The position numbers and the translations under genes were made by a program. The notes beneath the pieces were generated by a model. It worked only from the letters and a program-made list of their open reading frames with translations. It ran no database searches and was not told the origin of the DNA. From Gemmatimonadota bacterium (GTDB lineage: Bacteria; Gemmatimonadota; Gemmatimonadetes; Gemmatimonadales; GWC2-71-9), in contig QHTW01000185.1 of assembly GCA_003220955.1 (NCBI GenBank), forward strand, positions 290-27,947: 27,658 nucleotides of DNA, read 5' to 3'. Below, in pieces: positions 17,268-25,382 of this stretch. How positions within the stretch are numbered: the first letter of the stretch is position 1; each line of letters opens with the position of its first letter.

Positions 17268-17306
17268 AACGAGTGTCTCCGAATAGATGGTCACTCGTTA
17301 TACGCG
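17261..17306 (-). promoter_or_regulatory. Long inverted repeat enclosing the Spy-like start
   Basis: On the minus strand the left arm CGCGTATAACGAGTG pairs with the right arm CACTCGTTATGCGCG: 15 pairs, one of them a U-G wobble in RNA, around a 16-base loop. The right arm contains the ATG of the Spy-like gene and the loop contains its GGAG. In RNA this would lock the start codon, so it may act as a thermometer-like or protein-controlled switch. As DNA it could be a dimeric regulator site. There is no U-run after it, so it is not a typical terminator. Confidence 0.6.
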
Positions 17307-17334
17307 TTTGGTGCCGCAGACGTTCGCGATCCGT

Positions 17335-17949
17335 TCAGTACCAGGCGGCGGTCCCCACGGAATCGGCTCGACACCATCCATACGGCGGACAGGGGGCGCA
17401 TAAGACCAACACCATCGTGCCGGTCGAATCGGTGCCGAGCCGTGCGAGTGCCTGCTTGACGAACCGCGGATGCGCGAGCCGTAGTGGGTTGACTCGAACC
17501 GGTACGCGGCGAAGAATCGCCCCCGTGGAATCGGTTGAAATCAATACCCCTCTAGGCGATTCACCGGCGTACTGAATCCACAAGTACGTCGTGCCCTTCG
17601 GCGCGAGTGCGAACCGGTCAATCGGATCGGCGCCACGATTCACAAGCCGAGCGGTGATACGGCCCGCCACATGCAACTGCCCCTCCGTTATGAGGTAATT
17701 GTCGACGACTGGCTCCGCGCGCAGGACAAGATTGGCGTGGGCGGCATCCAACATACGTTGGTCGCCCGAAATGTGATCACTCAAGAAATTCAAGGAGCGA
17801 ATGTAGGCGCGCAGCGCCTCGTCGGTTGGATGCGCGGAGTCCACGACCGCAAACGAAGGTCGACGAGAAACCTGGGACTGCGCTGTAGAGACCGAACTCC
17901 CCAGCATCCCAACGAGGAGCGCACCGACCCTCGGGGTCATCCGATTCAT
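17335..17949 (-). CDS. Secreted protein of unknown function
   Basis: 204 residues from ATG 17949, fixed by a near-perfect AAAGGAGG four bases upstream. The signal peptide is about residues 1-30 (GALLVGMLGSSVSTAQS). The mature protein has no recognised domain. The middle (LHVAGRITARLVNRGADPIDRF) looks like a beta-rich, immunoglobulin-like segment, and the C-terminus has a three-cysteine patch CAPCPPYGWC. It follows the kinase gene by 26 bases in the same direction, so the two are probably co-transcribed. It could be the kinase's extracytoplasmic partner, but nothing in the sequence proves that. Downstream lies the Spy-like gene. Confidence 0.7.
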   Translation of the reverse strand: MNRMTPRVGALLVGMLGSSVSTAQSQVSRRPSFAVVDSAHPTDEALRAYIRSLNFLSDHISGDQRMLDAAHANLVLRAEPVVDNYLITEGQLHVAGRITARLVNRGADPIDRFALAPKGTTYLWIQYAGESPRGVLISTDSTGAILRRVPVRVNPLRLAHPRFVKQALARLGTDSTGTMVLVLCAPCPPYGWCRADSVGTAAWY

Positions 17950-17975
17950 GGTTCCTCCTTTGAGGACCACAGCGA

Positions 17976-20900
17976 TTAACCGCCGCCGCCTCGTGCGGCG
18001 AGCTCACGCATCTGTTGGACGGTCTGTTGCAACGGTGGATCGGCGCTGCCCCAGAGTGTGGCAACGGCCGCTCCCCAACGCTTCGCCACGCTGATATCGC
18101 CTTGCGCAACGGCGAGCTCGGCGCGCAAAACCATGATCCGGACAAGCATGGCCGTCTCCGATGCGGCCGTCACCAGTGTGGCGCTGGCCGTCGGCAGTGC
18201 GCCGAGGAAGTCATCGAGGTGTTTGACCACAGTGGCCGTGTCACCCAAGGCCAGCGCCAGGAGCGCTTCATGATAGATCGTGTAGGAGGTAAGGTCGCCA
18301 GGACGAACATCATGGCGCATATCCGCAAGCCAGGCGAAGCGGGCGCGCAGGGTCGCCGTGTCACCGTGCGCCAACGCCCATTGCATCGCCAGGAGGTAGG
18401 TGCCACCGGTCTCTGGTCCGTGTAAGTCGCTCAACCCGACAACGGGAAACGCGAGGACATCGGGAAAATTCAGCAGCGCCTGGCGCACCATGGGACGACG
18501 ACGTTCGTCAGCCCAATTCAGGATCGCTTGCTCTGCGCGGCGGCGAACGGCTGTGACGCTCTCCCGTGGTGCGCCGAACGCCGCGTACGCCACCAAGGCG
18601 AGCGCCGGCTCCGCGGCCGGACGCGGCGGCACCACTCGAACGCCTGACCAGGTAAAGAAGGTATCGACGGGGGCGCTGCGCGACAGCAGCGTCGCAGCGG
18701 TGAAGACGTGGCCGGTGAGCGCCGCGAGACCCGACATTTCCGCCGCCTCGGCCGCGCCGACGCGCTGCCACCCGTCGAGCACCGCCTCCGCACGCGTCCG
18801 CGCGGCCGCAAACTCACCGAGCTTCACGAGGAGACGAACCTCAGACGCTCCCAGGCGGCGTTGTTGAATTGGGTCCGTGGCGAACGGTTCCGCGGTTCGC
18901 ACCATCCGCAAGGCGGAACGTTCCGGGTCGCCCGTCTCCCCCAGCTCGCCCAGCGATTCCAACACCAGCGCTAACGATTCATGTGCATCCGGGCTCCTCG
19001 GGAACGCGTGAACCCAGTTGAGCGTGATGCGCCGCAGGAGGTCGCGGTTCTGGGCGACGGCGGCGTTCATGGACCGGGGAATCACGCCCGGCTTGCCCGC
19101 AAAAAGATCCGCCAGCGGCACCGGTGTGAACGCGAGTGTGTCGTGGAGCAACTCCGGCCAGGCCCCAAACAACACGGTGTCCTGCGTGAGCGCGTAGCCG
19201 CTGCGATAAATACCTGGCTCCGCATAGAACAGCCGGACGAGGCGCGTGAATGCCACACCGGCGAAGGCCCGATGGACGGAAGGAATGAGCTCAAGGGCGC
19301 GCTGATACCCATGAGCTGCCCCGCGGAAGCTGGACCGAAACCGCCACCGGGACGGGATGGTCGTGTCTCGAAGAACCACGTGATCGCCGCTCTGACACTC
19401 GCCGAGTCCAAACCAGCCCGCGAAATCGAGACTGTCGCGCGACAGCATCGCTCCATACTCGGCACACGCCTGGGGATACTCCTCATTCGCCAGGCGCACC
19501 AAAGCGCGCGACAGCGAACGATCATGAAACCCGAAGGGATTGGTCGATCGGCCTCCCACCATGGCGTAGGGACGCCATTCGGGGACGGGACGACCGGCCC
19601 AGGCCAGCGTCTGCGCTAACCACAGATTGGCATGGGGATACTCTGGATCGAGTTGAATCGCGTTCCGGAATCCGCGCTCGGCCCCGTCGAGATTCCATTC
19701 CGCCAGCGCGTCGTGCCCCGCTTCATAGGATTGCCAGGCGCTGAGCAGGCGCGTGCCGACGAGCCCCGCCGCCGCCTCGGGCGAGCGCATATGACCGAGC
19801 AACAGGGAGTCGGCCAGCGCGCGAAACTTCGCGGAGATGTCGCGCGCGTCGGCGCCGAACCGCACGCTGTGGGTGCGGAGGGTCGTCCCGCCACCGCGCA
19901 CGTCATACAGCGCCGCGCGTACCAGAACCGTATCCTCGAACTGCGCGACTTCGCCCCAAACCAGACGGCCGGAACCGAGCTGGCGCGCCAGGGCGAGCGC
20001 TTCCTCAAGATTCAACGTGTCGGCGGGGCGCCGCGAACGCAGATCGTGAACCCGCAAGCCATCCACGAGACGGACGTCGTCCCAGCGACCGAACGCCTCG
20101 ACGAGCAGTGCTTCGCACTGATCGCCGCTGATCAGCTTCGGCGCCGCACCTGCGCGGTGGCCGAACGGCACCACCACGTACAGCGATGGATCAAGACTGG
20201 CACGGAGCAAGCGCGGGAGCAGGACCCCGATGGTCAACGCCAGGGCGGCGGCCACCGCTCCCCACGTGCGCCACAGGCGCTTGGACCGGCGCGCCGAACT
20301 CGTCGCCTCGGGCGGCTTGAGCGCCTCCGCAAACTCGCGCGCAGTCGCAAACCGCTCGCCCGGCCGCTTCGCGAGCGCAACCTCGATCGCATACTCGACC
20401 TCGACCGGAATCTCCCGCCGCTCCTGCGAGACCGACCGCGGCCGCCCGACGGACGTGCCGCCGGGAAAGGGCGTGCGGCCGATGAGCATCTCGTGAAGGA
20501 CGCATCCCAGGCTGAAGATGTCGCTCCGGCCGTCGACTTCCTCCCCACTCGCCTGCTCGGGACTCATGTAGTCGACCGTCCCGACGACGATACCTGTCCC
20601 CGTCATGCGCGACGCATCGGCGACGCTGATCGCGCGCGCGATCCCGAAATCGCTGACGACCGGATGCCCCGCTTCGAGCAGGATGTTCTCGGGCTTGATG
20701 TCGCGGTGGACGATGTTCTGGGTGTGCGCGTAGTCGAGCGCATCAGCGACGTCCCGCGCGATCGTCACCGCCTCGGCGACCGGCAGGCGGCGCTGGCGGA
20801 TCAGGCGATGGCGCAGCGTCTCGCCCTCGACGTAGGGCATCGTGTAGAAGAGCAAACCACCCGCGACACCGGAGTCGAACAGCGGCAGGATGTGGGGGTG

Positions 20901-21113
20901 GGTGAGGCCGGCGGCGACCTTGATCTCGCGCAGGAAGCGCTCGGGTCCGAGCGAGTGGGCGAGCTCCGGTCGGAGCACCTTGAGGGCGACGCGGCGTTCG
21001 TTGCGATGGTCGATCGCCAGGTAGACGATCGACATGCCGCCGCGGCCGAGCTCGCGCTCGAGCGTGTAGCGACCGCCTAGGCCATCCGCGAGGCGGGACT
21101 GGAGGTCGTCCAC
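17976..21113 (-). CDS. Membrane Ser/Thr protein kinase with a large extracytoplasmic TPR-like sensor region
   Basis: 1045 residues from GTG 21113. Residues 16-265 are a complete Hanks-type kinase: GRGGMSIVYLA (23-33), Lys45 in VALKVL, HRDIKPEN (136-143), DFG (155-157), GTVDYMSPEQ (178-187) and DGRSDIFSLG. A basic patch (SSARRSKRLWR) precedes one membrane helix at about 284-303. The C-terminal 740 residues lie outside the membrane: first a segment that resembles TolB-like regions of similar kinases (YVVVPFGHR ... GSGRLVWGEVAQ), then helical TPR-like repeats (AERGFRNAIQLDPEYPHANLWLAQTLAWAG). It should phosphorylate cytosolic Ser/Thr targets in response to an external or envelope signal. The PP2C at 12618 could reverse it. 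Divergent from prs; the 78-bp gap shows no clear promoter to me. Confidence 0.92.
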   Translation of the reverse strand: MDDLQSRLADGLGGRYTLERELGRGGMSIVYLAIDHRNERRVALKVLRPELAHSLGPERFLREIKVAAGLTHPHILPLFDSGVAGGLLFYTMPYVEGETLRHRLIRQRRLPVAEAVTIARDVADALDYAHTQNIVHRDIKPENILLEAGHPVVSDFGIARAISVADASRMTGTGIVVGTVDYMSPEQASGEEVDGRSDIFSLGCVLHEMLIGRTPFPGGTSVGRPRSVSQERREIPVEVEYAIEVALAKRPGERFATAREFAEALKPPEATSSARRSKRLWRTWGAVAAALALTIGVLLPRLLRASLDPSLYVVVPFGHRAGAAPKLISGDQCEALLVEAFGRWDDVRLVDGLRVHDLRSRRPADTLNLEEALALARQLGSGRLVWGEVAQFEDTVLVRAALYDVRGGGTTLRTHSVRFGADARDISAKFRALADSLLLGHMRSPEAAAGLVGTRLLSAWQSYEAGHDALAEWNLDGAERGFRNAIQLDPEYPHANLWLAQTLAWAGRPVPEWRPYAMVGGRSTNPFGFHDRSLSRALVRLANEEYPQACAEYGAMLSRDSLDFAGWFGLGECQSGDHVVLRDTTIPSRWRFRSSFRGAAHGYQRALELIPSVHRAFAGVAFTRLVRLFYAEPGIYRSGYALTQDTVLFGAWPELLHDTLAFTPVPLADLFAGKPGVIPRSMNAAVAQNRDLLRRITLNWVHAFPRSPDAHESLALVLESLGELGETGDPERSALRMVRTAEPFATDPIQQRRLGASEVRLLVKLGEFAAARTRAEAVLDGWQRVGAAEAAEMSGLAALTGHVFTAATLLSRSAPVDTFFTWSGVRVVPPRPAAEPALALVAYAAFGAPRESVTAVRRRAEQAILNWADERRRPMVRQALLNFPDVLAFPVVGLSDLHGPETGGTYLLAMQWALAHGDTATLRARFAWLADMRHDVRPGDLTSYTIYHEALLALALGDTATVVKHLDDFLGALPTASATLVTAASETAMLVRIMVLRAELAVAQGDISVAKRWGAAVATLWGSADPPLQQTVQQMRELAARGGGG

Positions 21114-21191
21114 GACCTTAGCATACGGTCCGCTACCCCAACCGGTAAGGCCTTGGCGACACGCGCTTTGCCGACTACTTTCCGTGGCCCG

Positions 21192-22145
21192 ATGCGGGAC
21201 TTGTCGTTGTCACGCAGCCAGTTGCTGCTCCTCGCCGGCACGGCCAATCGGCCCCTCGCCGAGGAGATGGCCCAGCATTTGGGACAGCCGCTGTGCGCGG
21301 TGACGTTGCGGCGGTTTGCCGACGGCGAGCTCTTCGTCAAGATCGACGAGAATGTGCGCGGGCGGGATGTCTTCATCATCCAGCCCACGAACCCGCCGGC
21401 GGAAAACTACATGGAGCTGTTGCTGTTGATCGACGCGGCGCGGCGCGCGAGCGCCGCCCGCATCACCGCAGTGCTCCCGTACTTCGGCTACGCGCGCCAG
21501 GACCGGAAAGACCAGCCGCGCGTCGCGATCAGCGCCAAGCTCGTGGCGAATCTGATCACACACGCCGGCGCGGACCGCGTGCTGGGAATGGACTTTCATT
21601 CCCATCAGGTGCAGGGGTTCTTCGACATTCCGGTGGATCACCTGTACGCGGCTCCGGCGTTCGTGAGCCACTACCGGACGAAGCAGCTGTACCAGCCGGT
21701 GATCGTCGCGCCCGACGTCGGATCGGCCAAGATGGCCCGCGGCTTCGCGAAACGGCTGGACGCGTCGCTCGCGATCATCGACAAGCGGCGGCCCTCGGCG
21801 AATATCGCCGAAGTCGTGAACGTCGTCGGAGAAGTCGAGGACAAGGACTGCCTCATCCCCGACGACATGATCGACACCGCGGGGACGATCTCCGAGGCGG
21901 CGGCGGCGCTGAAGCGGCTGGGCGCGCGGCGCATCTTCGCGTTCGCGACGCATGCGCTGTTGTCCGGCCCGGCGGTCGAGCGGCTGCGCGCCGCGCCGAT
22001 CGAAGAAGTGACGGTGACGAACACGATCCGCATTCCGGACGAGCGGATCTTTGAAAAACTGAAGGTGTTGTCGATCGCGAGTCTGATGGCGAAAGCGATC
22101 GGGTATGAGCATTCGAATCAATCGGTCAGCTCGTTGTTCGACTAG
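21192..22145 (+). CDS. prs: Ribose-phosphate pyrophosphokinase
   Basis: 317 residues from ATG 21192. TTG 21153 is an in-frame alternative adding 13 residues, but 317 is the usual size. It makes PRPP from ribose 5-phosphate and ATP for nucleotide, His and Trp synthesis. Motifs: LLLLAGTANRPLAEEMA, RFADGELFVKIDENVRG, PYFGYARQDRKDQPR (ATP region) and the PRPP loop DDMIDTAGTISEA. Two conserved places differ from the usual wording: DFHSHQVQGFFDIPVDHLY, where most enzymes read DLH.GQIQGFF, and VAPDVGSAKMAR, where most have a Gly-Gly or similar. It heads the run prs-rplY-pth-ychF with rplY 25 bases on. Confidence 0.92.
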   Translation: MRDLSLSRSQLLLLAGTANRPLAEEMAQHLGQPLCAVTLRRFADGELFVKIDENVRGRDVFIIQPTNPPAENYMELLLLIDAARRASAARITAVLPYFGYARQDRKDQPRVAISAKLVANLITHAGADRVLGMDFHSHQVQGFFDIPVDHLYAAPAFVSHYRTKQLYQPVIVAPDVGSAKMARGFAKRLDASLAIIDKRRPSANIAEVVNVVGEVEDKDCLIPDDMIDTAGTISEAAAALKRLGARRIFAFATHALLSGPAVERLRAAPIEEVTVTNTIRIPDERIFEKLKVLSIASLMAKAIGYEHSNQSVSSLFD

Positions 22146-22170
22146 GAACTAGCAACTAAGGACTGCAGTC

Positions 22171-22908
22171 ATGGCACAGACGGTGAGTCTCTCCGCGACG
22201 GCGCGGGAGAAAACAGGCAAGGGCGCGGCGCGGCAGGCGCGCTTCCAGAAACAGATTCCGGCCGTGATCTACGGCCACGGCCGCGCGACCCAGCCGCTGA
22301 TGGTGGACGCGCTCGCGCTCGAGAAGGCGCTCACGGGCATCGAACCCGAGAGCACGCTGATCGACCTCACCGTCGACGGCAAGAAGGCGCGGGCGCTGAT
22401 TCGCGAAATCCAGCGCCACCCGCTCCGCCCCGACATCATCCATGTCGATTTCTACGAGATCAAGGCGGACGAGAAGGTCACCCTGAAGGTCCCCGTGCAC
22501 CTCGTCGGCACACCCGACGGCGTGCGGAACGCCGGCGGCGTGCTCGACCAGGTGACGCGCGAAGTCGAAATCGAAGTGCTGCCCGAGCACATTCCCGACC
22601 GCGTCGAGCTCGACGTCACCGCGCTGAAGATCGGGGACTCGCGGCACACGCGTGACCTGACGATCCCGAACGCCGTCATCCTGACCGGCGCGGACCTGAC
22701 GATCGCGACCGTCGTCCCGCCGCGCGCCGAAGAAGTGGCCGCGCCGACGCCCGAGGCCGCGACCGAAGTCGCCGAGCCTGAGCTCATCCGCAAGGTTCGC
22801 GAGGGTGAGGAAGGCGAGGAAGTCGAAGGGGCCGCGGGGGGGGCGGCACCCGAGACGAAAGCTGCTCCGAAAGCGGAGGAGAAGCCCAAGGGCAAGAAGG
22901 AAGAGTAG
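22171..22908 (+). CDS. rplY: Large-subunit ribosomal protein bL25 (CTC form)
   Basis: 245 residues, starting MAQTVSLSATAREKTGKGAARQ. It has the N-terminal 5S-rRNA-binding domain (IPAVIYGHG..., LIREIQRHPLRPDIIHVDFYEI at about 75-96) and the C-terminal beta domain of the longer CTC form (VPVHLVGTPDGVRNAGGVLDQ, EIEVLPEHIPDRVELDVTAL). An acidic then Lys/Glu-rich tail follows and is probably disordered. TAAGGA lies eight bases before ATG. It is four bases upstream of the proposed pth start. Confidence 0.95.
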   Translation: MAQTVSLSATAREKTGKGAARQARFQKQIPAVIYGHGRATQPLMVDALALEKALTGIEPESTLIDLTVDGKKARALIREIQRHPLRPDIIHVDFYEIKADEKVTLKVPVHLVGTPDGVRNAGGVLDQVTREVEIEVLPEHIPDRVELDVTALKIGDSRHTRDLTIPNAVILTGADLTIATVVPPRAEEVAAPTPEAATEVAEPELIRKVREGEEGEEVEGAAGGAAPETKAAPKAEEKPKGKKEE

Positions 22909-22911
22909 GTT

Positions 22912-23389
22912 CTGCGCGCCGTCGTCGGCCTGGGCAATCCGGGTCCGGAATACGCGGCGACGCGCCACAATGCCGGCTTTCTCCTCGCCGACGCCGTCGC
23001 CGAACACTGGCAGCTCCCGCCCTTCCGGCGCGCCGAGCGCGCACGCGCGACGGAAGGCAGTGCCCTGGGCGTTCCCGTCCGCGTTCTCAAGCCCACGACG
23101 TTCATGAAGCGATTTGCTCATCCTCGTTGACGATTTCCAAATCCCCCTCGGCACGTTCCGGGTTCGGACCGAGGGGTCGGCGGGCGGGCACAATGGGCTC
23201 AAGAGCATCGAGGGCGCCTTGCAATCGCAGCAGTACGCGCGGCTCCGCATCGGGGTGGGCCCGCTGCCGGAAGGAATCGGTGACTGGGCCGAGTACGTCC
23301 TCAATCCCTTCGAGCCGGAAGAGCGCGAGCAGGTCGAGTCCCTCCTGCCGCAGCTGATCGAGGCGGTCGAGAAGTGGCTTAAGGGCTGA
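22912..23389 (+). pseudogene. pth: Peptidyl-tRNA hydrolase, frame-broken and with a non-standard start
   Basis: Pth releases tRNA from stalled peptidyl-tRNA and is normally essential. The first frame reads RAVVGLGNPGPEYAATRHNAG (catalytic His present) up to LKPTTFM near 23106. The second frame begins at DLLILVDDFQIPLG near 23112 and runs to the end at 23389 (SAGGHNGLKSIEGAL, YARLRIGVGP). In relatives about 25 residues, including the conserved FMNxSG segment, lie between these pieces; here they are missing and the frame changes. As written, frame 1 stops at 23128-23130 after 72 codons. There is no ATG, GTG or TTG after the rplY stop in this frame; CTG 22912 falls exactly where Met belongs (next residues RAVVGLGNPG). 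The stop TGA overlaps the ychF ATG by one base. Confidence 0.8.
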
Positions 23390-24492
23390 TGCTCCGTCTC
23401 GGAATCGTTGGCCTTCCCAATGTCGGGAAATCGACACTCTTCAACGCGCTGACGTCCTCGAAAGCGGCCGCGGCGGAGAACTATCCGTTCTGCACCGTGG
23501 AGCCCAACGTGGGAGTGGTCGAGGTTCCCGACCCGCGGCTCGAAAAGCTGAACGAGGTGGTCAAGCCCAAGAAGAAGATTCCCGCGGTCGTCGAGTTCGT
23601 CGACATCGCCGGGCTGGTGAAGGGCGCGTCGCAGGGCGAAGGACTCGGCAATCAGTTCCTGTCGCACATTCGCGAAGTCGACGCCGTCGTGCACGTGATT
23701 CGCAGCTTCGAGGATCCCGACGTGGTCCACGTGATGGGCCCGGTCGACCCCGTGCGCGACCACGACGTCATCACGAGCGAGCTCGCACTGGCCGACCTGG
23801 CGGTCGTCGAGCGGCGGCTCGACAAGACGCGCAAGTCGGCGCGCGCCGGCGACAAGGAGGCGCAGCAGGAGCTCGTGTTGCTCGAGCGCGTCGTCGCGGA
23901 GTTGAACGGCGGGCGCGGCGCGCGCGAAGCGGGGGAAACCGCCGACGCGATCAAGTTCCTCCGCACGCTCGGCTTGCTCACCGCCAAGCCGATCCTCTAC
24001 GCGGCCAACGTGAACGAGGACGACCTCGCCTCCGGGGGCGGCAAATGGATCGACAAGCTCCGGGCCGCGGTGCAGAGCCATCACGAAGAAGCGGAGATCG
24101 TCCCCTTCTCCGCGAAATTCGAAGCCGAGCTCGGCGAGCTGGCCGGGGAGGAGCGCCGCGAGTATCTCGCGAGCGCGGGCGTCTCCGAGCCGGGGCTCGA
24201 CCGCCTGATTCACGCCGGCTATCGCCTGCTCGGCCTGCAGACCTTTTTCACCGTCGGAGAGAACGAGGTGCGCGCCTGGACTATGCACCGCGGGGAAACC
24301 GCGTATGATGCGGCGGGCGAGATCCACTCCGATTTCCAGCGCGGCTTCATTCGCGCCGAAACCGTCGGATTTACGGAATTTGTGAAAGCGGGCAGCTACA
24401 AGGGTGCCCGCGAACAAGGCCTCGTCAGAAGTGAAGGGCGCGACTACCTGATGAAGGACGGCGACATTCTGCTATTCCGCTTCAACGTCTAG
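23389..24492 (+). CDS. ychF: Redox-regulated ATPase YchF (Obg family)
   Basis: 367 residues, full length. P-loop GLPNVGKST (8-16), switch region DIAGLVKGASQGEGLGNQFL, and the altered base-recognition motif ANVNEDD, which in this family favours ATP over GTP. The C-terminal TGS domain follows (FFTVGENEVRAWTMHRGETAYDAAGEIHSDFQRGFIRAE). YchF binds the ribosome and is linked to translation and oxidative stress. The genetic neighbourhood (pth-ychF) is classical. Its TAG stop sits in a CTAG shared with the stop of the convergent plug gene. Confidence 0.95.
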   Translation: MLRLGIVGLPNVGKSTLFNALTSSKAAAAENYPFCTVEPNVGVVEVPDPRLEKLNEVVKPKKKIPAVVEFVDIAGLVKGASQGEGLGNQFLSHIREVDAVVHVIRSFEDPDVVHVMGPVDPVRDHDVITSELALADLAVVERRLDKTRKSARAGDKEAQQELVLLERVVAELNGGRGAREAGETADAIKFLRTLGLLTAKPILYAANVNEDDLASGGGKWIDKLRAAVQSHHEEAEIVPFSAKFEAELGELAGEERREYLASAGVSEPGLDRLIHAGYRLLGLQTFFTVGENEVRAWTMHRGETAYDAAGEIHSDFQRGFIRAETVGFTEFVKAGSYKGAREQGLVRSEGRDYLMKDGDILLFRFNV

Positions 24493-25250
24493 CGCGTCCA
24501 GATCTCCACCAGGCCACAGGAGCCGGCGGCGGACAGCCCCGCACCCATCCAGGTCGACGAACCCGGCCCGGGCACGAGCGACGCGCTCAGGTCGGCGGGC
24601 GGCACACCGCGGTACACTTCCACCCCGGCCACGTCGTTGACCGCGATGTGGTCGTAATCAAACTCGCGCTGCGCAACCCCGTCCACGCTGATCGGCACGG
24701 CGCAGAGCCTGCCACGCGTGAATCGTGTAGGACGACACTCCTGATAGCGTGAGCAGCGGTTCACGATGCCTTCCAGCGTGAGCAGGCCGCTGAGCTTCGC
24801 CAGCCGCGCGCGACTGATGTCTTCCCGCGTGAAAAAGTGGGCGAAGCCGCTGTAGGCCCGCCGCCGCTCGTAAAATCCCGCCAGGTCGCGCCACAGGTTG
24901 GGCTGCCGGGCTTCCACGACGATCGGATCGAGATCGGTGGCGTCGACGTCGAGCACGACGGCGATCTGTTTGTTCTCCTGGTCCTGGAGTTCGAAGGGGT
25001 AGTCCTGGGTGTCGCGACCTTCGTACGAAACGCGGATCGCGTGCCGTCCGGTCGGCAGGCCGGCGAGGACAAACCGACCGGTCGAGTCCGTGACGACAAA
25101 CTTGTGAACCTCCGGCGCGGAGATCATCACGCCGGCAATGGGACGTCCGTTGAAGGAGGAGATCGCCCAGCCGTTGATCCGGCCGGTGGTGTCGCCCGGG
25201 AGCTGCTGAGACAAGGCGACGATCGTCGCCGTAACCAGGGGCAAGGCCAT
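24489..25250 (-). CDS. Carboxypeptidase-regulatory-like domain plus stand-alone TonB plug domain
   Basis: 253 residues from ATG 25250; GTG 25253 is equally possible, and AGAGG lies a few bases upstream. The N-terminus is a weak signal (ALPLVTATIVALSQQ). Residues about 20-105 form a beta-sandwich of the CarboxypepD-regulatory type (GRPIAGVMISAPE, VTDSTGRFVLAGLPTGRHAIRVSYEG). The rest resembles a TonB-receptor plug (FFTREDISRARLAKLSGLL, PISVDG, VAGVEVYRG, ending SCGLVEIWTR). No beta-barrel follows, so it cannot be a transporter alone. It convergently overlaps ychF by four bases (CTAG carries both stops) and is divergent from rpsF. Confidence 0.75.
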   Translation of the reverse strand: MALPLVTATIVALSQQLPGDTTGRINGWAISSFNGRPIAGVMISAPEVHKFVVTDSTGRFVLAGLPTGRHAIRVSYEGRDTQDYPFELQDQENKQIAVVLDVDATDLDPIVVEARQPNLWRDLAGFYERRRAYSGFAHFFTREDISRARLAKLSGLLTLEGIVNRCSRYQECRPTRFTRGRLCAVPISVDGVAQREFDYDHIAVNDVAGVEVYRGVPPADLSASLVPGPGSSTWMGAGLSAAGSCGLVEIWTR

Positions 25251-25333
25251 CACGTTCGTACCTCTACAATACCACATCCTTGCGCTTGATGCCTCTCCGT
25301 GACGATCTTTCACCGCGCAAAACATATCCCCTA

Positions 25334-25369
25334 CTCGGTGCCTTCCACCGCACCGGGTCACCTATGACC
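25334..25369 (+). promoter_or_regulatory. Hairpins in the rpsF leader, possible S6:S18 autoregulatory site
   Basis: CTCGGTGC (25334-25341) pairs with GCACCGGG (25350-25357), with one U-G pair and the loop CTTCCACC. A second hairpin GGTCA/TGACC (25356-25369) overlaps it and sits just before the AAAGGGAGG ribosome site. Many bacteria carry a leader RNA bound by the S6:S18 dimer upstream of rpsF, marked by a CCG element. ACCG triplets are present here, but I could not verify the consensus. Confidence 0.35.
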
Positions 25370-25382
25370 AAAGGGAGGTGGC

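Noticed and set aside
22156..24417. 753-codon minus-strand open frame across rplY, pth and ychF
   Set aside because: It is antisense to three recognisable conserved genes; its sequence is shadow-like, rich in Arg/Asp/Val/Gly without motifs.
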